A stretch of 64,000 bases of DNA from JBBSTY01 sp038235385 (GTDB lineage: Bacteria; Actinomycetota; Acidimicrobiia; Acidimicrobiales; Acidimicrobilacustridaceae). The notes below the pieces were generated by a model. That model did not search any database. It was not told where the DNA came from and was given only the letters and a program-made list of their open reading frames with translations. Shown piece by piece: positions 13,442 to 22,207 of the stretch (within the stretch, counting starts at the first letter, position 1; each line of letters opens with the position of its first letter). The translations under genes were made by a program, and so were the position numbers. The stretch spans positions 1 to 64,000 of the forward strand of contig JBBSTY010000003.1 in the NCBI GenBank assembly GCA_038235385.1, given 5' to 3'.

Positions 13442-13867
13442 ATGGCCAGAACCAACTCGTACCTCGCGTACCTCGCTCAGGTGCCGCTCTTCGCCGCGTG
13501 CTCGAACAAGGAGCTGCAGAAGATCGCCAAGGCCTCCGACGAGGTGGCGATCGAGGCCGGTCGCGTGCTCGTCGAACAGGACGCCATCGGACGTGAGGCC
13601 TACGTCGTCGTCGAGGGTGAGGCCAGCGTGAAGCGCGACAACCGTCGCATCACCAAGATCGGGCCGGGCGACCACTTCGGCGAGCTCGCGCTCCTCGACG
13701 GCGGCCCCCGAACCGCCACGGTCGTGGCCGACACGCCCATGAAGGTCCTCGTGCTCGGCCAGCGCGAGTTCGCCGCCCTCCTCGATGACGTGCCCGGGCT
13801 CACCCACAAGGTGATGGCCAACCTGGCTTCGCAGATCCGCGAGCTCGACAGCAAGATCTACTCCTGA
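13442..13867 (+). CDS. Stand-alone cyclic nucleotide-binding domain protein
   Basis: A 141-residue protein consisting essentially of one cNMP-binding beta-roll. The phosphate-binding cassette is intact: FGELALLDGGPRTATVVAD (about residues 79-97) has the Glu and Arg that contact cyclic nucleotide. There is no helix-turn-helix, so it is not a CRP regulator; it may be a regulatory subunit or sensor. It starts at an ATG 6 bp after TAGCCT, a leaderless configuration. The next gene, 80 bp downstream, is a large membrane Fe-S oxidoreductase with its own leaderless-type start; a functional link is only suggested by proximity. Confidence 0.85.
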   Translation: MARTNSYLAYLAQVPLFAACSNKELQKIAKASDEVAIEAGRVLVEQDAIGREAYVVVEGEASVKRDNRRITKIGPGDHFGELALLDGGPRTATVVADTPMKVLVLGQREFAALLDDVPGLTHKVMANLASQIRELDSKIYS

Positions 13868-13946
13868 GCCACCGCCGTCCCCGAGCGCGGCCGGTGACTT
13901 CACCAACTTCGTTCCCCCGGCGTGCGAGGACTAGTTTGCTATCGCT

Positions 13947-16202
13947 ATGACCACCACGAACGCTTCCCCCGGGTCCGACACCGAGACCTCGAAGAAGAAG
14001 AAGATCAAGGCGTCACAGGTCGTCATGGTCGTTGCGGTGGCCATCGGCCTCGGCGCAGCGATCAACGGGCTGATCACCAAGATCTTCGAGGACTCGCTGC
14101 ACACCGAGAACCCCGTCAGCCGGCCCGTCTTCGGAGGCATCCCCGAACCCATCTACTGGGCGTTCTACCTCATGGTCCCGGCGATGCTCATCTACGGCGG
14201 CGTCATGTTCGCCTACCGGATGCGCAACTGGGAGCGCGGTCGACCCGACAACCGAGCCACCACCTCCAAGAACGTCAAGAAGCGTGCCGCCAGCTTCCGC
14301 GCCGGCGTCTTCATGCAGACGCTGCTGCGAGATCCCGCGGCGGGCATCATGCACACGCTCATCTACTTCGGGTTCCTCGTCCTCCTCGGGGTGACGATCC
14401 TCTCCGAGATCGACCACATCATGCCGCAGGGGCTCAAGTTCCTCGTCGGTCAGACCTACCAGGCGTACGCGTTCATCGGCGACCTCGGCGGCGTCATCTT
14501 CCTGGTCGGGATCCTGTGGGCGGTGATGCGGCGCTACATCCAGCGGCCGTACCGCATCCGCATCAAGTCCAAGCCCGAGCACGCGGTCATCCTCGGCACG
14601 TTCTTCGTCATCGGCGTCACCGGGTTCCTCACCGAGATGTTCCGCATCGCGTCGGTCGGTCGACCCGAGTTCGAGGTGTGGTCGTTCGTCAGCTATCCGC
14701 TCTCGGCGCTCATCGAGAACGTCGACAACCTCAACGGCTGGCACCAGGCGTGGTGGATCATCCACGTCTTCGCCTTCATCGTGTTCCTGGCCATCCTGCC
14801 GGTCACGATGCTGCGCCACATGTTCACCTCGCCACTCAACATGTACCTCTCCGACCACGATCGGCCCAAGGGCGCGATGCGGCCGATGCCGAACCTGATG
14901 GAGACCGAGCTCGAGAGCTTCGGCGCCGCCACGATCGAGGACTTCACCTGGAAGCAGCTGCTCGACACCGACGCCTGCACCATGTGCGGACGGTGCACGA
15001 GCGTCTGCCCGGCCCACGCCACGGGCAAGCCGCTCGACCCGCGCGAGATCGTGCTGAAGACCGGTGAGGTCATGGCCGCCACCGGGGCCCCGCAGGTGTC
15101 GCCCCCGATCGGGGTCGACGCCGAAATCACCATCGGCGCCAACTCGATCTTCGAACGGGTCTCCGCCGAGGAGGTGTGGGCCTGCACCTCCTGCAAGGCG
15201 TGCGATGAGATCTGCCCGGTCAACATCGAGATCCTCGACAAGATCCTCGACATGCGCCGTTACCTGTCGCTCATGGAGTCGAACTTCCCCACCGAGCTCG
15301 GCAACGCCTACCGGGCGATGGAGAACAACGGGAACCCGTGGGGTCTCAGCCAGAGCGACCGGGCCGAGTGGGCCGACAAGCTCGACACCGTCGAGATCGT
15401 CGACGGATCCAACCCCTTCGACCACGAATACCTCTACTGGGTCGGGTGCGCCGGCTCGTTCGACGACAAGAACAAGAAGGTCACCCAGGCGATGGCGCAG
15501 CTCCTCGAGCGCGCCGGCATCGACTTCGCCATCCTCGGCCCGTCGGAGAACTGCACCGGCGATCCGGCCCGTCGTTCGGGCAACGAGTACATCTTCCAGA
15601 TGCTCGCCACGCAGAACATCGAGATGATGAACGGCATGGGCGTGAAGAAGATCATCACCCAGTGCCCGCACTGCTTCAACACGCTCAAGAACGAGTACCC
15701 CCAGCTCGGCGGCATGTACGAGGTCGTGCACCACAGCCAGTTCCTCGAGTTCTTGGTGGACAGCGGCAAGCTCGACCTGAGCGAGGCCCGGCTCGAGGAG
15801 AAGGTCGTGTACCACGACTCGTGCTACCTCGGTCGCCACAACGACGTGTACCTCGCGCCGCGAAAGGTGATCGGCCAGCTCAAGGGCATCGAGATCATCG
15901 AGGCCGACCGCAACGGCACCAAAGGGATGTGCTGCGGCGCCGGCGGTGCCCGCATGTGGATGGAGGAGAGCACCGGCAAGCAGATCAACGTCGAGCGATC
16001 CCAGGAACTGATCGCCACCGGCGCCACCCGGGTCGCAACCGCATGCCCGTTCTGCTACATCATGATCGACGACGGGGTGAAGGGCGAAGGCCTCGAGGAC
16101 GGTGCGATTATGGTGGCCGACATCGCCATGCACGTCCTCGAAGCCATCGAGCAAGGCGAATCACAAGGGGCACAGGCGCTTGCTCAAGCGGTCGAAGACT
16201 GA
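13947..16202 (+). CDS. Membrane Fe-S oxidoreductase, HdrD/GlpC-type with cysteine-rich CCG domains
   Basis: A 751-residue redox protein. The N-terminal ~300 residues form several membrane helices (MVVAVAIGLGAAING, PIYWAFYLMVPAMLIYGG, LIYFGFLVLLGVTIL) resembling the NarI/HdrE-like haem b domain. Two 4Fe-4S motifs follow: CTMCGRCTSVCP near 344 and CTSCKACDEICP near 413. Two cysteine-rich (CCG) domains end the protein, with CPHCFN near 573, GMCCGAGGARMW near 661 and ACPFCY near 700. This layout suggests electron transfer from a haem b/quinone site to a heterodisulfide-reductase-like centre. Substrate is unknown; related actinobacterial proteins sit near acyl-CoA metabolism. A TAGTTT -10 box lies 9 bp upstream of the ATG. 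Confidence 0.9.
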   Translation: MTTTNASPGSDTETSKKKKIKASQVVMVVAVAIGLGAAINGLITKIFEDSLHTENPVSRPVFGGIPEPIYWAFYLMVPAMLIYGGVMFAYRMRNWERGRPDNRATTSKNVKKRAASFRAGVFMQTLLRDPAAGIMHTLIYFGFLVLLGVTILSEIDHIMPQGLKFLVGQTYQAYAFIGDLGGVIFLVGILWAVMRRYIQRPYRIRIKSKPEHAVILGTFFVIGVTGFLTEMFRIASVGRPEFEVWSFVSYPLSALIENVDNLNGWHQAWWIIHVFAFIVFLAILPVTMLRHMFTSPLNMYLSDHDRPKGAMRPMPNLMETELESFGAATIEDFTWKQLLDTDACTMCGRCTSVCPAHATGKPLDPREIVLKTGEVMAATGAPQVSPPIGVDAEITIGANSIFERVSAEEVWACTSCKACDEICPVNIEILDKILDMRRYLSLMESNFPTELGNAYRAMENNGNPWGLSQSDRAEWADKLDTVEIVDGSNPFDHEYLYWVGCAGSFDDKNKKVTQAMAQLLERAGIDFAILGPSENCTGDPARRSGNEYIFQMLATQNIEMMNGMGVKKIITQCPHCFNTLKNEYPQLGGMYEVVHHSQFLEFLVDSGKLDLSEARLEEKVVYHDSCYLGRHNDVYLAPRKVIGQLKGIEIIEADRNGTKGMCCGAGGARMWMEESTGKQINVERSQELIATGATRVATACPFCYIMIDDGVKGEGLEDGAIMVADIAMHVLEAIEQGESQGAQALAQAVED

Positions 16203-16656
16203 CGACGAGATCGAGCTCGCTGCGGCGAGCACCGGCACGGTGCTCGTCGTCAACGACGACCCCGACGCCTGCGAGCTGATCGCCCGCCTGCTCGAGACCG
16301 CCGGGTTCACCGCGACCCGGGCCACGGACGTCGATGCCGTTCCCGACGCGCTCGACCAGGGCCCGTACCAGGCGATCGTCATCGATTCGATGAGCCTCGG
16401 TGTCACGGCCGCGTTCAAGCTGCTCGACCAGATCCGCGGCGACGGGCCCCACCAGCGCGACGCCGCGGTGGTCATCCTGGCGGCCACCGACACGAACCGG
16501 CTCTTCGCGTTCCAGTCGGGCGCCGACGGCTTCGGCGTCCGACCCATCCACGCCACCGAGCTGCTCGACACCATCCGCACGGTGCTCGCCCGCGATCCCG
16601 ATGAGCGCATCGAGTTCCGTCGCGCTCAGCTCATGGGCGGCGCCACCACCGCCTGA
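16180..16656 (+). CDS. Receiver-domain (response-regulator-like) protein
   Basis: A ~158-residue protein consisting of one CheY-like receiver. TVLVVNDDPDACELIARLL supplies the acidic pocket and AIVIDSMSLG the likely phospho-acceptor Asp. VVILAATD holds the switch Ser/Thr position, but the conserved Lys at the next strand is replaced by Arg (GVRPIHATEL), so phosphorylation chemistry may differ. No output domain is present. The start is uncertain: a TTG at 16180, preceded by AAGGGG, would overlap the Fe-S oxidoreductase gene by 23 bp and couple translation; a downstream GTG (within TGTVLVV) is an alternative. Confidence 0.75.
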   Translation: MLKRSKTDDEIELAAASTGTVLVVNDDPDACELIARLLETAGFTATRATDVDAVPDALDQGPYQAIVIDSMSLGVTAAFKLLDQIRGDGPHQRDAAVVILAATDTNRLFAFQSGADGFGVRPIHATELLDTIRTVLARDPDERIEFRRAQLMGGATTA

Positions 16657-16684
16657 CCCCCGCCCGACATGCGTCGCCGCGCGG

Positions 16685-16774
16685 CGCCCAGCGCGGCGCT
16701 GACACGCACGAACCGGGTCCCTCCCCAACGTGCGTGGCTCTGCGACGCCCAGCGGCGCGCTGACACGCACGAAC
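16685..16774 (+). repeat. Two-copy 29-bp direct repeat with an inverted partner
   Basis: Copies at 16685-16713 and 16746-16774 share the block GCTGACACGCACGAAC and differ only by a small permutation of GC dinucleotides in the middle. Between them CGTGCGTG (16728-16736 region) is the exact reverse complement of CACGCACG in the first copy, giving a hairpin-capable unit. The repeats fill the gap between the receiver-protein stop and the dcd stop. Confidence 0.7.
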
Positions 16775-16791
16775 GATGTGGTGGGGGGCCG

Positions 16792-17358
16792 TCAGCCCGG
16801 GAAGTTCTTGTGGTACTGGCTGGCGATGGGGCCGCGCTGGCCCTGGTACTTGGAGCCGACCTCACCCGATCCGTAGGGATGATCGGCCGCCGTGGTCATG
16901 CGGATGAACGAGATCTGACCGATCTTCATCTTGGGATACAGCGTGATCGGCAGGCTGGCGACGTTGGACAGCTCGAGGGTGAGTTGGCCATCCCACCCGG
17001 CGTCGACGAACCCGGCGGTGGAGTGGATGAGCAACCCGAGGCGGCCGAGGGAGCTCTTGCCCTCGAGGCGTGCGACGAGGTCGTCGGGGAGCTTCACACG
17101 CTCGAGCGTGGTGCCGAGGACGAACTCGCCGGGGTGGAGGATGAACACGCCCTCGTCCGGGATCTCGACGAGCTCGGTGAGCTCCTCGGTGTCGGTCTTG
17201 ACGTCGATGATGCCCATCGTGTGGTTGCGGAACACACGGAAGGAACCGTCGATGTGGAGATCGACGGACGACGGCTGGATGCAGGACTCGTCGAGCGGCT
17301 CGATGACGATGCGGCCGGCGGCGAGATCCTCCTTGATGGTGCGGTCGGACAGGATCAC
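16792..17358 (-). CDS. dcd: dCTP deaminase (probably dUMP-forming)
   Basis: Deaminates dCTP and supplies dUMP for thymidylate synthesis. The 188-residue protein from GTG 17358 ([16 protein letters not shown]) shows the trimeric dUTPase/Dcd fold signatures: PSSVDLHID, the nucleotide-binding [22 protein letters not shown] and the C-terminal [13 protein letters not shown]. Actinobacterial members with this C-terminus are bifunctional, also hydrolysing dUTP, but this cannot be settled from sequence alone. The frame continues upstream for 42 codons without Dcd-like sequence, so the later GTG was chosen. Confidence 0.94.
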   Translation of the reverse strand: MILSDRTIKEDLAAGRIVIEPLDESCIQPSSVDLHIDGSFRVFRNHTMGIIDVKTDTEELTELVEIPDEGVFILHPGEFVLGTTLERVKLPDDLVARLEGKSSLGRLGLLIHSTAGFVDAGWDGQLTLELSNVASLPITLYPKMKIGQISFIRMTTAADHPYGSGEVGSKYQGQRGPIASQYHKNFPG

Positions 17359-17573
17359 CCGGGCCACGTTAGTGGGTCGTCGGTGGAGGCGAGTCCGACC
17401 ACGCCGCCTCTCGACGGGCGCCGGCGGGCATCGTCGACTGCGCCGATCCGCACCTCCCGACGCAAGGAGCCCAGGCGCGGGCATCGGGCCGCGGTGCGGA
17501 CGGTCTGACCCCCAGGGTCTCCTCGCCGGTCCGGACGTCCTGTCGACGACGAGCGAGGACCCGAACGCATCGT

Positions 17574-18401
17574 TCAGCCGGCCCCACCCTTGTGCAGGAC
17601 GGTGAAGCCCCCCTGTCCGCTGTGTTCGAAGTCGGTGACCATCGCCGCCACGATGCGGTGGAACCGGAGCTGGTCGGCGTCGGATGCGAACGCCGGCGAC
17701 CGGCCACCGAACGCGGCCACCACGAGCTTGGCCACCAGCGCTCGGGCCTTCGTCCGCACCGTCGAGTCGGTCGGTTCCGACGGGCCGATCCCGGCCAGCA
17801 TCTCGAACAGCTCGAACGCGTAGGGGGTTGCCTCACCGTCGACGAACCCGACGTCGCGGGCGAGCTGGAGTATCCGAGCCGGCGGCATCTCCTTCTCGGT
17901 CACGCCGAACTCGGCCATCGACTGCAGTGACCCGGGCGTGAGGTGATGTCCGACCCCGGGCTCGGACAGCACGACGACACCACCGGGAGCGAGCGCGTCG
18001 AACGCCGCCTGCAGCGCTCGGCGTTCGTCGTCGGCATGGTGCAGCGAGTCGAAGAAGAGGACGGCGTCGAAGGGCTCCATCGCCGGAACCGACTCGTAGT
18101 CGGCGACGACGAAGGTGATCTCACCCCGGGCGGGCACGGAACGGGCGAGCTCGATCATGTCCGGGGCGATGTCGAGCCCCACGACGTCGTAGCCCGAGCG
18201 ACTCAGGAACTCGGTCGTCCACCCGGTGCCGCACCCCATGTCGAGCACCCGCGCCGGGGGCGCCGGCAGCAGATCGAGCACCGCGCCGATCAGCTGCAGC
18301 CAGCGTCCGCGCTCGTTGTCCGAGAACGGCTTCGCTGCCGCGTGGCGGCGCCCCTCCTCGCCGATGCGCTCGGCGTACGCGATCTCGTCATCCTTCGCCA
18401 T
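17574..18401 (-). CDS. SAM-dependent class I methyltransferase
   Basis: A 275-residue soluble methyltransferase. Motif [16 protein letters not shown] near residue 53 binds S-adenosylmethionine, [14 protein letters not shown] provides the acidic residue after strand 2, and [16 protein letters not shown] is the motif IV equivalent. The C-terminal half ([12 protein letters not shown]) probably forms the substrate cap. It resembles UbiE/Methyltransf_11 proteins; the methyl acceptor cannot be inferred. It is a single minus-strand gene; the 7-bp tandem repeat array lies 110 bp beyond its start. Confidence 0.85.
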   Translation of the reverse strand: MAKDDEIAYAERIGEEGRRHAAAKPFSDNERGRWLQLIGAVLDLLPAPPARVLDMGCGTGWTTEFLSRSGYDVVGLDIAPDMIELARSVPARGEITFVVADYESVPAMEPFDAVLFFDSLHHADDERRALQAAFDALAPGGVVVLSEPGVGHHLTPGSLQSMAEFGVTEKEMPPARILQLARDVGFVDGEATPYAFELFEMLAGIGPSEPTDSTVRTKARALVAKLVVAAFGGRSPAFASDADQLRFHRIVAAMVTDFEHSGQGGFTVLHKGGAG

Positions 18402-18510
18402 GATCTGCCTTCCTCGGAGCGCTCGGTCCTCGGATCATCGCAGCACTCGACCACGGTGGGGTCGATCCACCCGGCCGAGCGCCGGGCGTCGGCTCTCGGG
18501 CGGGCACCCA

Positions 18511-18657
18511 GGCGTCGGGCGTCGGGCATCGGGCGTCAGGCGTCAGGCGTCGGGCATCGGGCATCGGGCGTCAGGCGTCAGGCGTCAGGCGTCAGGCGTC
18601 AGGCGTCAGGCGTCAGGCGTCAGGCGTCAGGCGTCAGGCGTCAGGCGTCAGGCGTCG
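18511..18657 (+). repeat. Tandem array of 21 heptanucleotide units (GGCGTCA and variants)
   Basis: The 147-bp array has 21 contiguous 7-bp units. Twelve consecutive identical GGCGTCA units (9-20) are preceded by mixed GGCGTCG, GGCATCG and GGCGTCA units, and one GGCGTCG closes it. It ends 2 bp before the -10-like TAGCTT and 15 bp before the start of the GT-C glycosyltransferase. Long perfect runs of short units are prone to strand slippage. Confidence 0.95.
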
Positions 18658-18659
18658 GA

Positions 18660-18665
18660 TAGCTT
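18660..18665 (+). promoter_or_regulatory. -10 box (TAGCTT) of the GT-C glycosyltransferase, leaderless type
   Basis: TAGCTT lies 7 bp before the GTG start at 18673, matching the TANNNT-N6-9-start pattern seen at many genes here. Everything upstream, including the -35 position, falls inside the heptanucleotide array. Confidence 0.5.
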
Positions 18666-18672
18666 CGGGCGC

Positions 18673-19968
18673 GTGACGAAGGTCAGCGGTGACCGTCGGC
18701 CCGATGCCGCTGTTCGGTGGTTCTGGCCGGCGCTGGTTGCGCTCGCCGTCGTCGGACTCGGTGTCCGGGTGGGCTACGTCCTGGCCGTGTCGCACGATGT
18801 GCCCTTGGGCAACGACGCCACCTGGTACTTCCTCCAGAGCGGCTCGATCGCCGACGGAGCGGGCTACATCGACCCCGAACTGCGCTTCGCCACGGGCGCC
18901 GAGGTGGCCACCGCAGGCTTTCCCCCGCTCTACCCGACGTGGTTGGCCGTCGTCCGCTCGGTCGGGTTCGACTCGGTCCTGGCGCTGCAACTGGTGGGTT
19001 CGCTGACCGGCTCGCTCACCATCGTGCTCACCGGGCTCTTGGGCCGGCGGCTGGCCGGGTCGACGGTCGGCTTGGTGGCGGCCGGCGCGGCCGCACTGAG
19101 CCCGGCGTTGGTGGCGGGTGACGGATCGTTGATGACCGAGACGGTGTACGTCCCCATCGTCGTGGCGGTGCTGCTGCTCGCCGACCGGGCGCGCGTGGAC
19201 CAGTCGTGGGGGTGGTGGGTCGCCCTCGGGGTCGCCTGCGGCGCCGCCGCGCTGACCCGCCAGGAGGCGCTGCTCGTCGCACTGGTGGTGGCCGTGCCTG
19301 CCGCTGCGCTGGTGCGTTCGCGCTCGTGGCGGTGGCGCATCGCAAGAATGGCGATCGTCGGCGCCGCCACGGTCGCCGTGGTCGGTCCGTGGGTCTTCCG
19401 TAACGGTCAACAGGTCGGAGAGGCGACCATCTCGACGGCGTCACCAGCGACATCGCTCGCCGGTTCGAACTGCCCGAGCACCTACGCGGGACCGTCGATC
19501 GGTTCCTGGGACTTCGCCTGCACCCGCTCCGAGATCCGCTCGACCATGAGCGAGGCGGCCTGGACCAGCGAGATCCGACGCGACGCCATCAGCTACGCCC
19601 GCGACAACGCAGGCCGGTTGGTGGTCGTCGTTCCCGCGCGCGAGGCGCGGGTCTGGGGGCTGTGGGACCCGCGAGACCTCGTCGCACGGGACGCCGCCGA
19701 GACCCGCAGCGAGCGCTTCCAGTACCTGGTGTGGGCGACCGGCCTGGCCACCTTCGTCGGGGGGCTCACCGGCATCGTGGTGCTCGCACGGGCCCACCGA
19801 CGCATCGCCGTGCTCGTCGGCGCCGTCGCGCTCGTCGCCGTGACGTCGGTGCTGTCCTACGGCAACCCGCGCTTTCGGACCGTCGCCGAACCGGCGATGC
19901 TCATCGGCATGGCGGCGTTGGCCGTGGCGCTCGCCCGTCGTCTGGCGCGTCTCCTCGCGGCGAGCTGA
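18673..19968 (+). CDS. GT-C family membrane glycosyltransferase (ArnT/PMT-like)
   Basis: A 431-residue polytopic membrane protein with about ten hydrophobic helices. The first helix (PALVALAVVGLGVRVGYVL) is followed by an external loop with an acidic pair (PLGNDATWYFLQSG), the place where GT-C enzymes bind polyprenyl-phosphate sugars. The C-terminal third contains a periplasmic/extracellular segment (SNCPSTYAGPSIGSWDFACTRSE) with two cysteines. Such enzymes transfer sugars from a lipid carrier to proteins or glycans outside the membrane. Donor and acceptor are unknown. The GTG start follows a TAGCTT box abutting the tandem array. Confidence 0.82.
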   Translation: MTKVSGDRRPDAAVRWFWPALVALAVVGLGVRVGYVLAVSHDVPLGNDATWYFLQSGSIADGAGYIDPELRFATGAEVATAGFPPLYPTWLAVVRSVGFDSVLALQLVGSLTGSLTIVLTGLLGRRLAGSTVGLVAAGAAALSPALVAGDGSLMTETVYVPIVVAVLLLADRARVDQSWGWWVALGVACGAAALTRQEALLVALVVAVPAAALVRSRSWRWRIARMAIVGAATVAVVGPWVFRNGQQVGEATISTASPATSLAGSNCPSTYAGPSIGSWDFACTRSEIRSTMSEAAWTSEIRRDAISYARDNAGRLVVVVPAREARVWGLWDPRDLVARDAAETRSERFQYLVWATGLATFVGGLTGIVVLARAHRRIAVLVGAVALVAVTSVLSYGNPRFRTVAEPAMLIGMAALAVALARRLARLLAAS

Positions 19969-20098
19969 GCCGTCGCGTCGACCGCGACGATCGAAGGCCG
20001 ACGCGAATCTCGTCTCCTGCGCTCGGCCGTGACGATGTTCGGTCAGCACCGAGGGACGTGGCCCCGGAGCACGGCGTCGGTTGTGCCAGGCTTCGACG

Positions 20099-21067
20099 AT
20101 GGACATCTCCTGCGGGTTCGCACCGAGCGCGGCTGCGCCCGACCTCGTCGCCGTCGCCGAGCAGCTCGGCTACCGCCGTGCCTGGATGTACGACTCCCCG
20201 GCGCTGTACCCCGATGTGTGGGCTGCGTTGTCGCGTGCCGCCGATCGCACCTCGACCATCGGTCTCGGTCCGGGTGTCCTCGTCCCGAGCATCCGCCACG
20301 TCATGGCCACCGCCGCCGCCACCGCAGGACTTTCCGATCTCGCTCCGGGACGCGTGGCCCTCGGGATCGGCACCGGTTTCACCGGCCGGTTGGTCCTGGG
20401 TCAGCCGGCCATGAGGTGGGCCGACGTCGAGGCCTATGTGCACGCGCTCCGCGAGCTGCTCGCCGGACGGGCCGTCGAGTGGGACGGCGCCCTCATCCAG
20501 ATGATCCACCCCGACGGGTTCTCGGCCGAGCGACTGCAGGTGCCGATCCTCATCTCGGCGATGGGTCCGAAGGGAACGGAGATCGCCCGCCGCATCGGCG
20601 ACGGGGTCTTCTCGGTCGGGTCCGCCCAGGCCGGCTTCGACTGGTCGGCGGTGCTCATCTACGGCTCGGTCCTCGACGACGGCGAGGACCCCGGGTCCGA
20701 TCACGCCATCGCGGCCGCAGGTCCAGGAGCGTCGGTGCTGTACCACGCGCTCTGGGAGCAGGGCATGGCCGAGGCGCTGCCCGGCGGCGACGAGTGGCGG
20801 CAGCGGATCGAGGAGTTTCCCGAGCCCGAGCGCCACCTCCGCGTGCACGAACGTCACCTCGTCGGCATCAACGAGTGGGACCGGACCGTCGTCACGGGCG
20901 AGACCATCGTCGCCCTGACCGTCACCGGCTCGGCCGCCGAGGTGGCCTCCAAGCTCGACGAGCTCGTCACCCAGGGGGCGACCGAGGTGGTGTTCCACCC
21001 CGGCGGTGACGACCTCGCCACCGAACTGGCGCGCTTCGCCGACGTCGCTCGTCGCGTCGGCGTCTGA
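20099..21067 (+). CDS. LLM-class (F420-dependent-type) oxidoreductase
   Basis: A 322-residue TIM-barrel protein of the luciferase-like monooxygenase family. Support comes from the N-terminal strand (MDISCGFAPSAAAPDLVAVAEQLGYRRAWMYDS), the LGPGVLVPSIRHVMATAAATAGL segment, GRVALGIGTGF and the later RIGDGVFSVG and GSAAEVASKLDELV helices. In actinobacteria most such proteins use F420 rather than FMN, but the cofactor is an inference. The start ATG at 20099 was chosen over a GTG six codons upstream because the family's strand 1 begins here. It converges with the acetolactate decarboxylase-like gene, 4 bp apart. Confidence 0.85.
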   Translation: MDISCGFAPSAAAPDLVAVAEQLGYRRAWMYDSPALYPDVWAALSRAADRTSTIGLGPGVLVPSIRHVMATAAATAGLSDLAPGRVALGIGTGFTGRLVLGQPAMRWADVEAYVHALRELLAGRAVEWDGALIQMIHPDGFSAERLQVPILISAMGPKGTEIARRIGDGVFSVGSAQAGFDWSAVLIYGSVLDDGEDPGSDHAIAAAGPGASVLYHALWEQGMAEALPGGDEWRQRIEEFPEPERHLRVHERHLVGINEWDRTVVTGETIVALTVTGSAAEVASKLDELVTQGATEVVFHPGGDDLATELARFADVARRVGV

Positions 21068-21071
21068 CCGA

Positions 21072-21857
21072 TCAGCGCTCGACGGCCCGGATGGCGGCGC
21101 GCTTGGCGGCGCTGGTGTCGGGGGCGCCGATCTCCACACCCGCCGGCACCTCGAGGTGGAGCTCCGACGAGCGGTCGACACACAGCGTCGCATCGTCGAG
21201 GGTCAGCCCGAGGAGGTGGCCGCCGCACGTGCGGTCGGCACTGATGAAGTGCAGGTGGTAGCCGGCCACGTCGATGCCTTGGGCGTAGTCGGGAAACCGG
21301 AAGCCGACGATCGAGCCCGCTGCCGCCGGCACCGACCACTCGGTCTGGTGGGCGACGACCTCGGCCAGTGCCGGGTAGGGGCGCTGCTGGCGGGCGACGC
21401 TGCGCAGGTGGATGTCCCGGAAGTCGCCATCGACCCGCACGGCCACGACCGGCGCAGACGTTCCGGCCACCGCGTCGATCGCCACCGTCAACTCGTCCAG
21501 GGACATCGGTCCGGTCAGCGGGACCGGCGCGTCGGGAGCGAAGTGGCAGACGATCGCGAACGGTGTCGGCGTCGACGGGTCGATCTCGACCACCGAGGCA
21601 TCGGAGCGGGCCGTGAAGAAGGCGCCGTCGAGCGCCACCATCTCGCCGTCGAGGTGCTGCACCGTGCCGATCCCGAGATCGCCGTGGGCGGCGAGCTCGC
21701 CGATGGTGAGGTCGCCGTCGTAGCAGCCGTCGAGGAGAGCGTCGATCGACGACGCCTGCCACACGAGGTGTCGGGCAACGGGATCGTGATCGAACTCGTC
21801 GCGGGTGAGGCGGTGGACGTGCAACGCCGACGCCAAGCGTGTGTCGATCACGGTCAT
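21072..21857 (-). CDS. budA: Alpha-acetolactate decarboxylase-like protein
   Basis: BudA/AlsD converts acetolactate to acetoin, disposing of excess pyruvate. The 261-residue protein contains the family hallmarks: ALLDGCYDGDLTIGELAAHGDLGIGT, HLDGEMVALDG, and the metal-ligand segment GYHLHFISADRTCGGHLL with three His residues. Length fits the cytosolic enzyme. It stands alone; no acetolactate synthase gene is nearby, so the source of substrate is not shown. The start at 21857 could extend slightly upstream to an in-frame GTG. Confidence 0.87.
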   Translation of the reverse strand: MTVIDTRLASALHVHRLTRDEFDHDPVARHLVWQASSIDALLDGCYDGDLTIGELAAHGDLGIGTVQHLDGEMVALDGAFFTARSDASVVEIDPSTPTPFAIVCHFAPDAPVPLTGPMSLDELTVAIDAVAGTSAPVVAVRVDGDFRDIHLRSVARQQRPYPALAEVVAHQTEWSVPAAAGSIVGFRFPDYAQGIDVAGYHLHFISADRTCGGHLLGLTLDDATLCVDRSSELHLEVPAGVEIGAPDTSAAKRAAIRAVER

Positions 21858-21989
21858 CGGCCCATCGTTGCCGGTCACCCCCACCGTGTCCTGGGCCGAA
21901 CGACCAGTTCCATCGGCGACCGAGGGCGCTCGACGACGCCCGGCCCGCCTCTGACATGGGATCGCCGGCTCGCTAAGGTGGCGGCTTCT

Positions 21990-22063
21990 GCGGGTGTAGT
22001 TCAGTGGCAGAACATCAGCTTCCCAAGCTGAGAACGCGAGTTCGACTCTCGTCACCCGCTCCA
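21990..22063 (+). tRNA. tRNA-Gly (anticodon CCC)
   Basis: The 74-nt gene folds as a cloverleaf: acceptor GCGGGTG pairs with CACCCGC, the anticodon stem TCAGC/GCTGA encloses the loop TTCCCAA (anticodon CCC), and the T-arm has GTTCGACTC. The 3' CCA is encoded. Its 3' half was duplicated by integration of the adjacent island. Confidence 0.97.
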
Positions 22064-22112
22064 CCACGAAGGCCCAGCTCAGCCCCGGTTTCGGGCCCCT
22101 GGGCCTTCGTCG
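22020..22112 (+). repeat. Left attachment repeat (functional tRNA copy)
   Basis: Matches 25408-25500 at 91 of 93 positions; the two mismatches lie in the terminator region (22078 and 22097). The left copy keeps the complete tRNA, whose 5' half lies outside the repeat. Confidence 0.9.
22066..22110 (+). terminator. Hairpin terminator after tRNA-Gly
   Basis: ACGAAGGCCCAG (22066-22077) and CTGGGCCTTCGT (22099-22110) form a perfect 12-bp stem with a smaller GCCC/GGGC hairpin inside the loop. No long T-run follows, usual for high-GC actinobacteria. The structure is copied in the right-hand repeat at 25454-25498. Confidence 0.7.
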
Positions 22113-22207
22113 TTCGGAAGGGCTGTCGGAGGCGGCGTGCCACATTCGTGCCACAGCAGATCGTCCGGTGCTCGCGTCGCCGCCGCGTTTGTCGGCTATC
22201 CGGCTCG

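Noticed and set aside
14013..16154. 713-codon minus-strand frame opposite the Fe-S oxidoreductase
   Set aside because: His/Asp/Val-rich shadow of a gene with clear Fe-S and CCG motifs on the plus strand.
18511..18657. Repeat array considered as CRISPR
   Set aside because: Units are 7 bp and contiguous with no spacers; no cas genes nearby.
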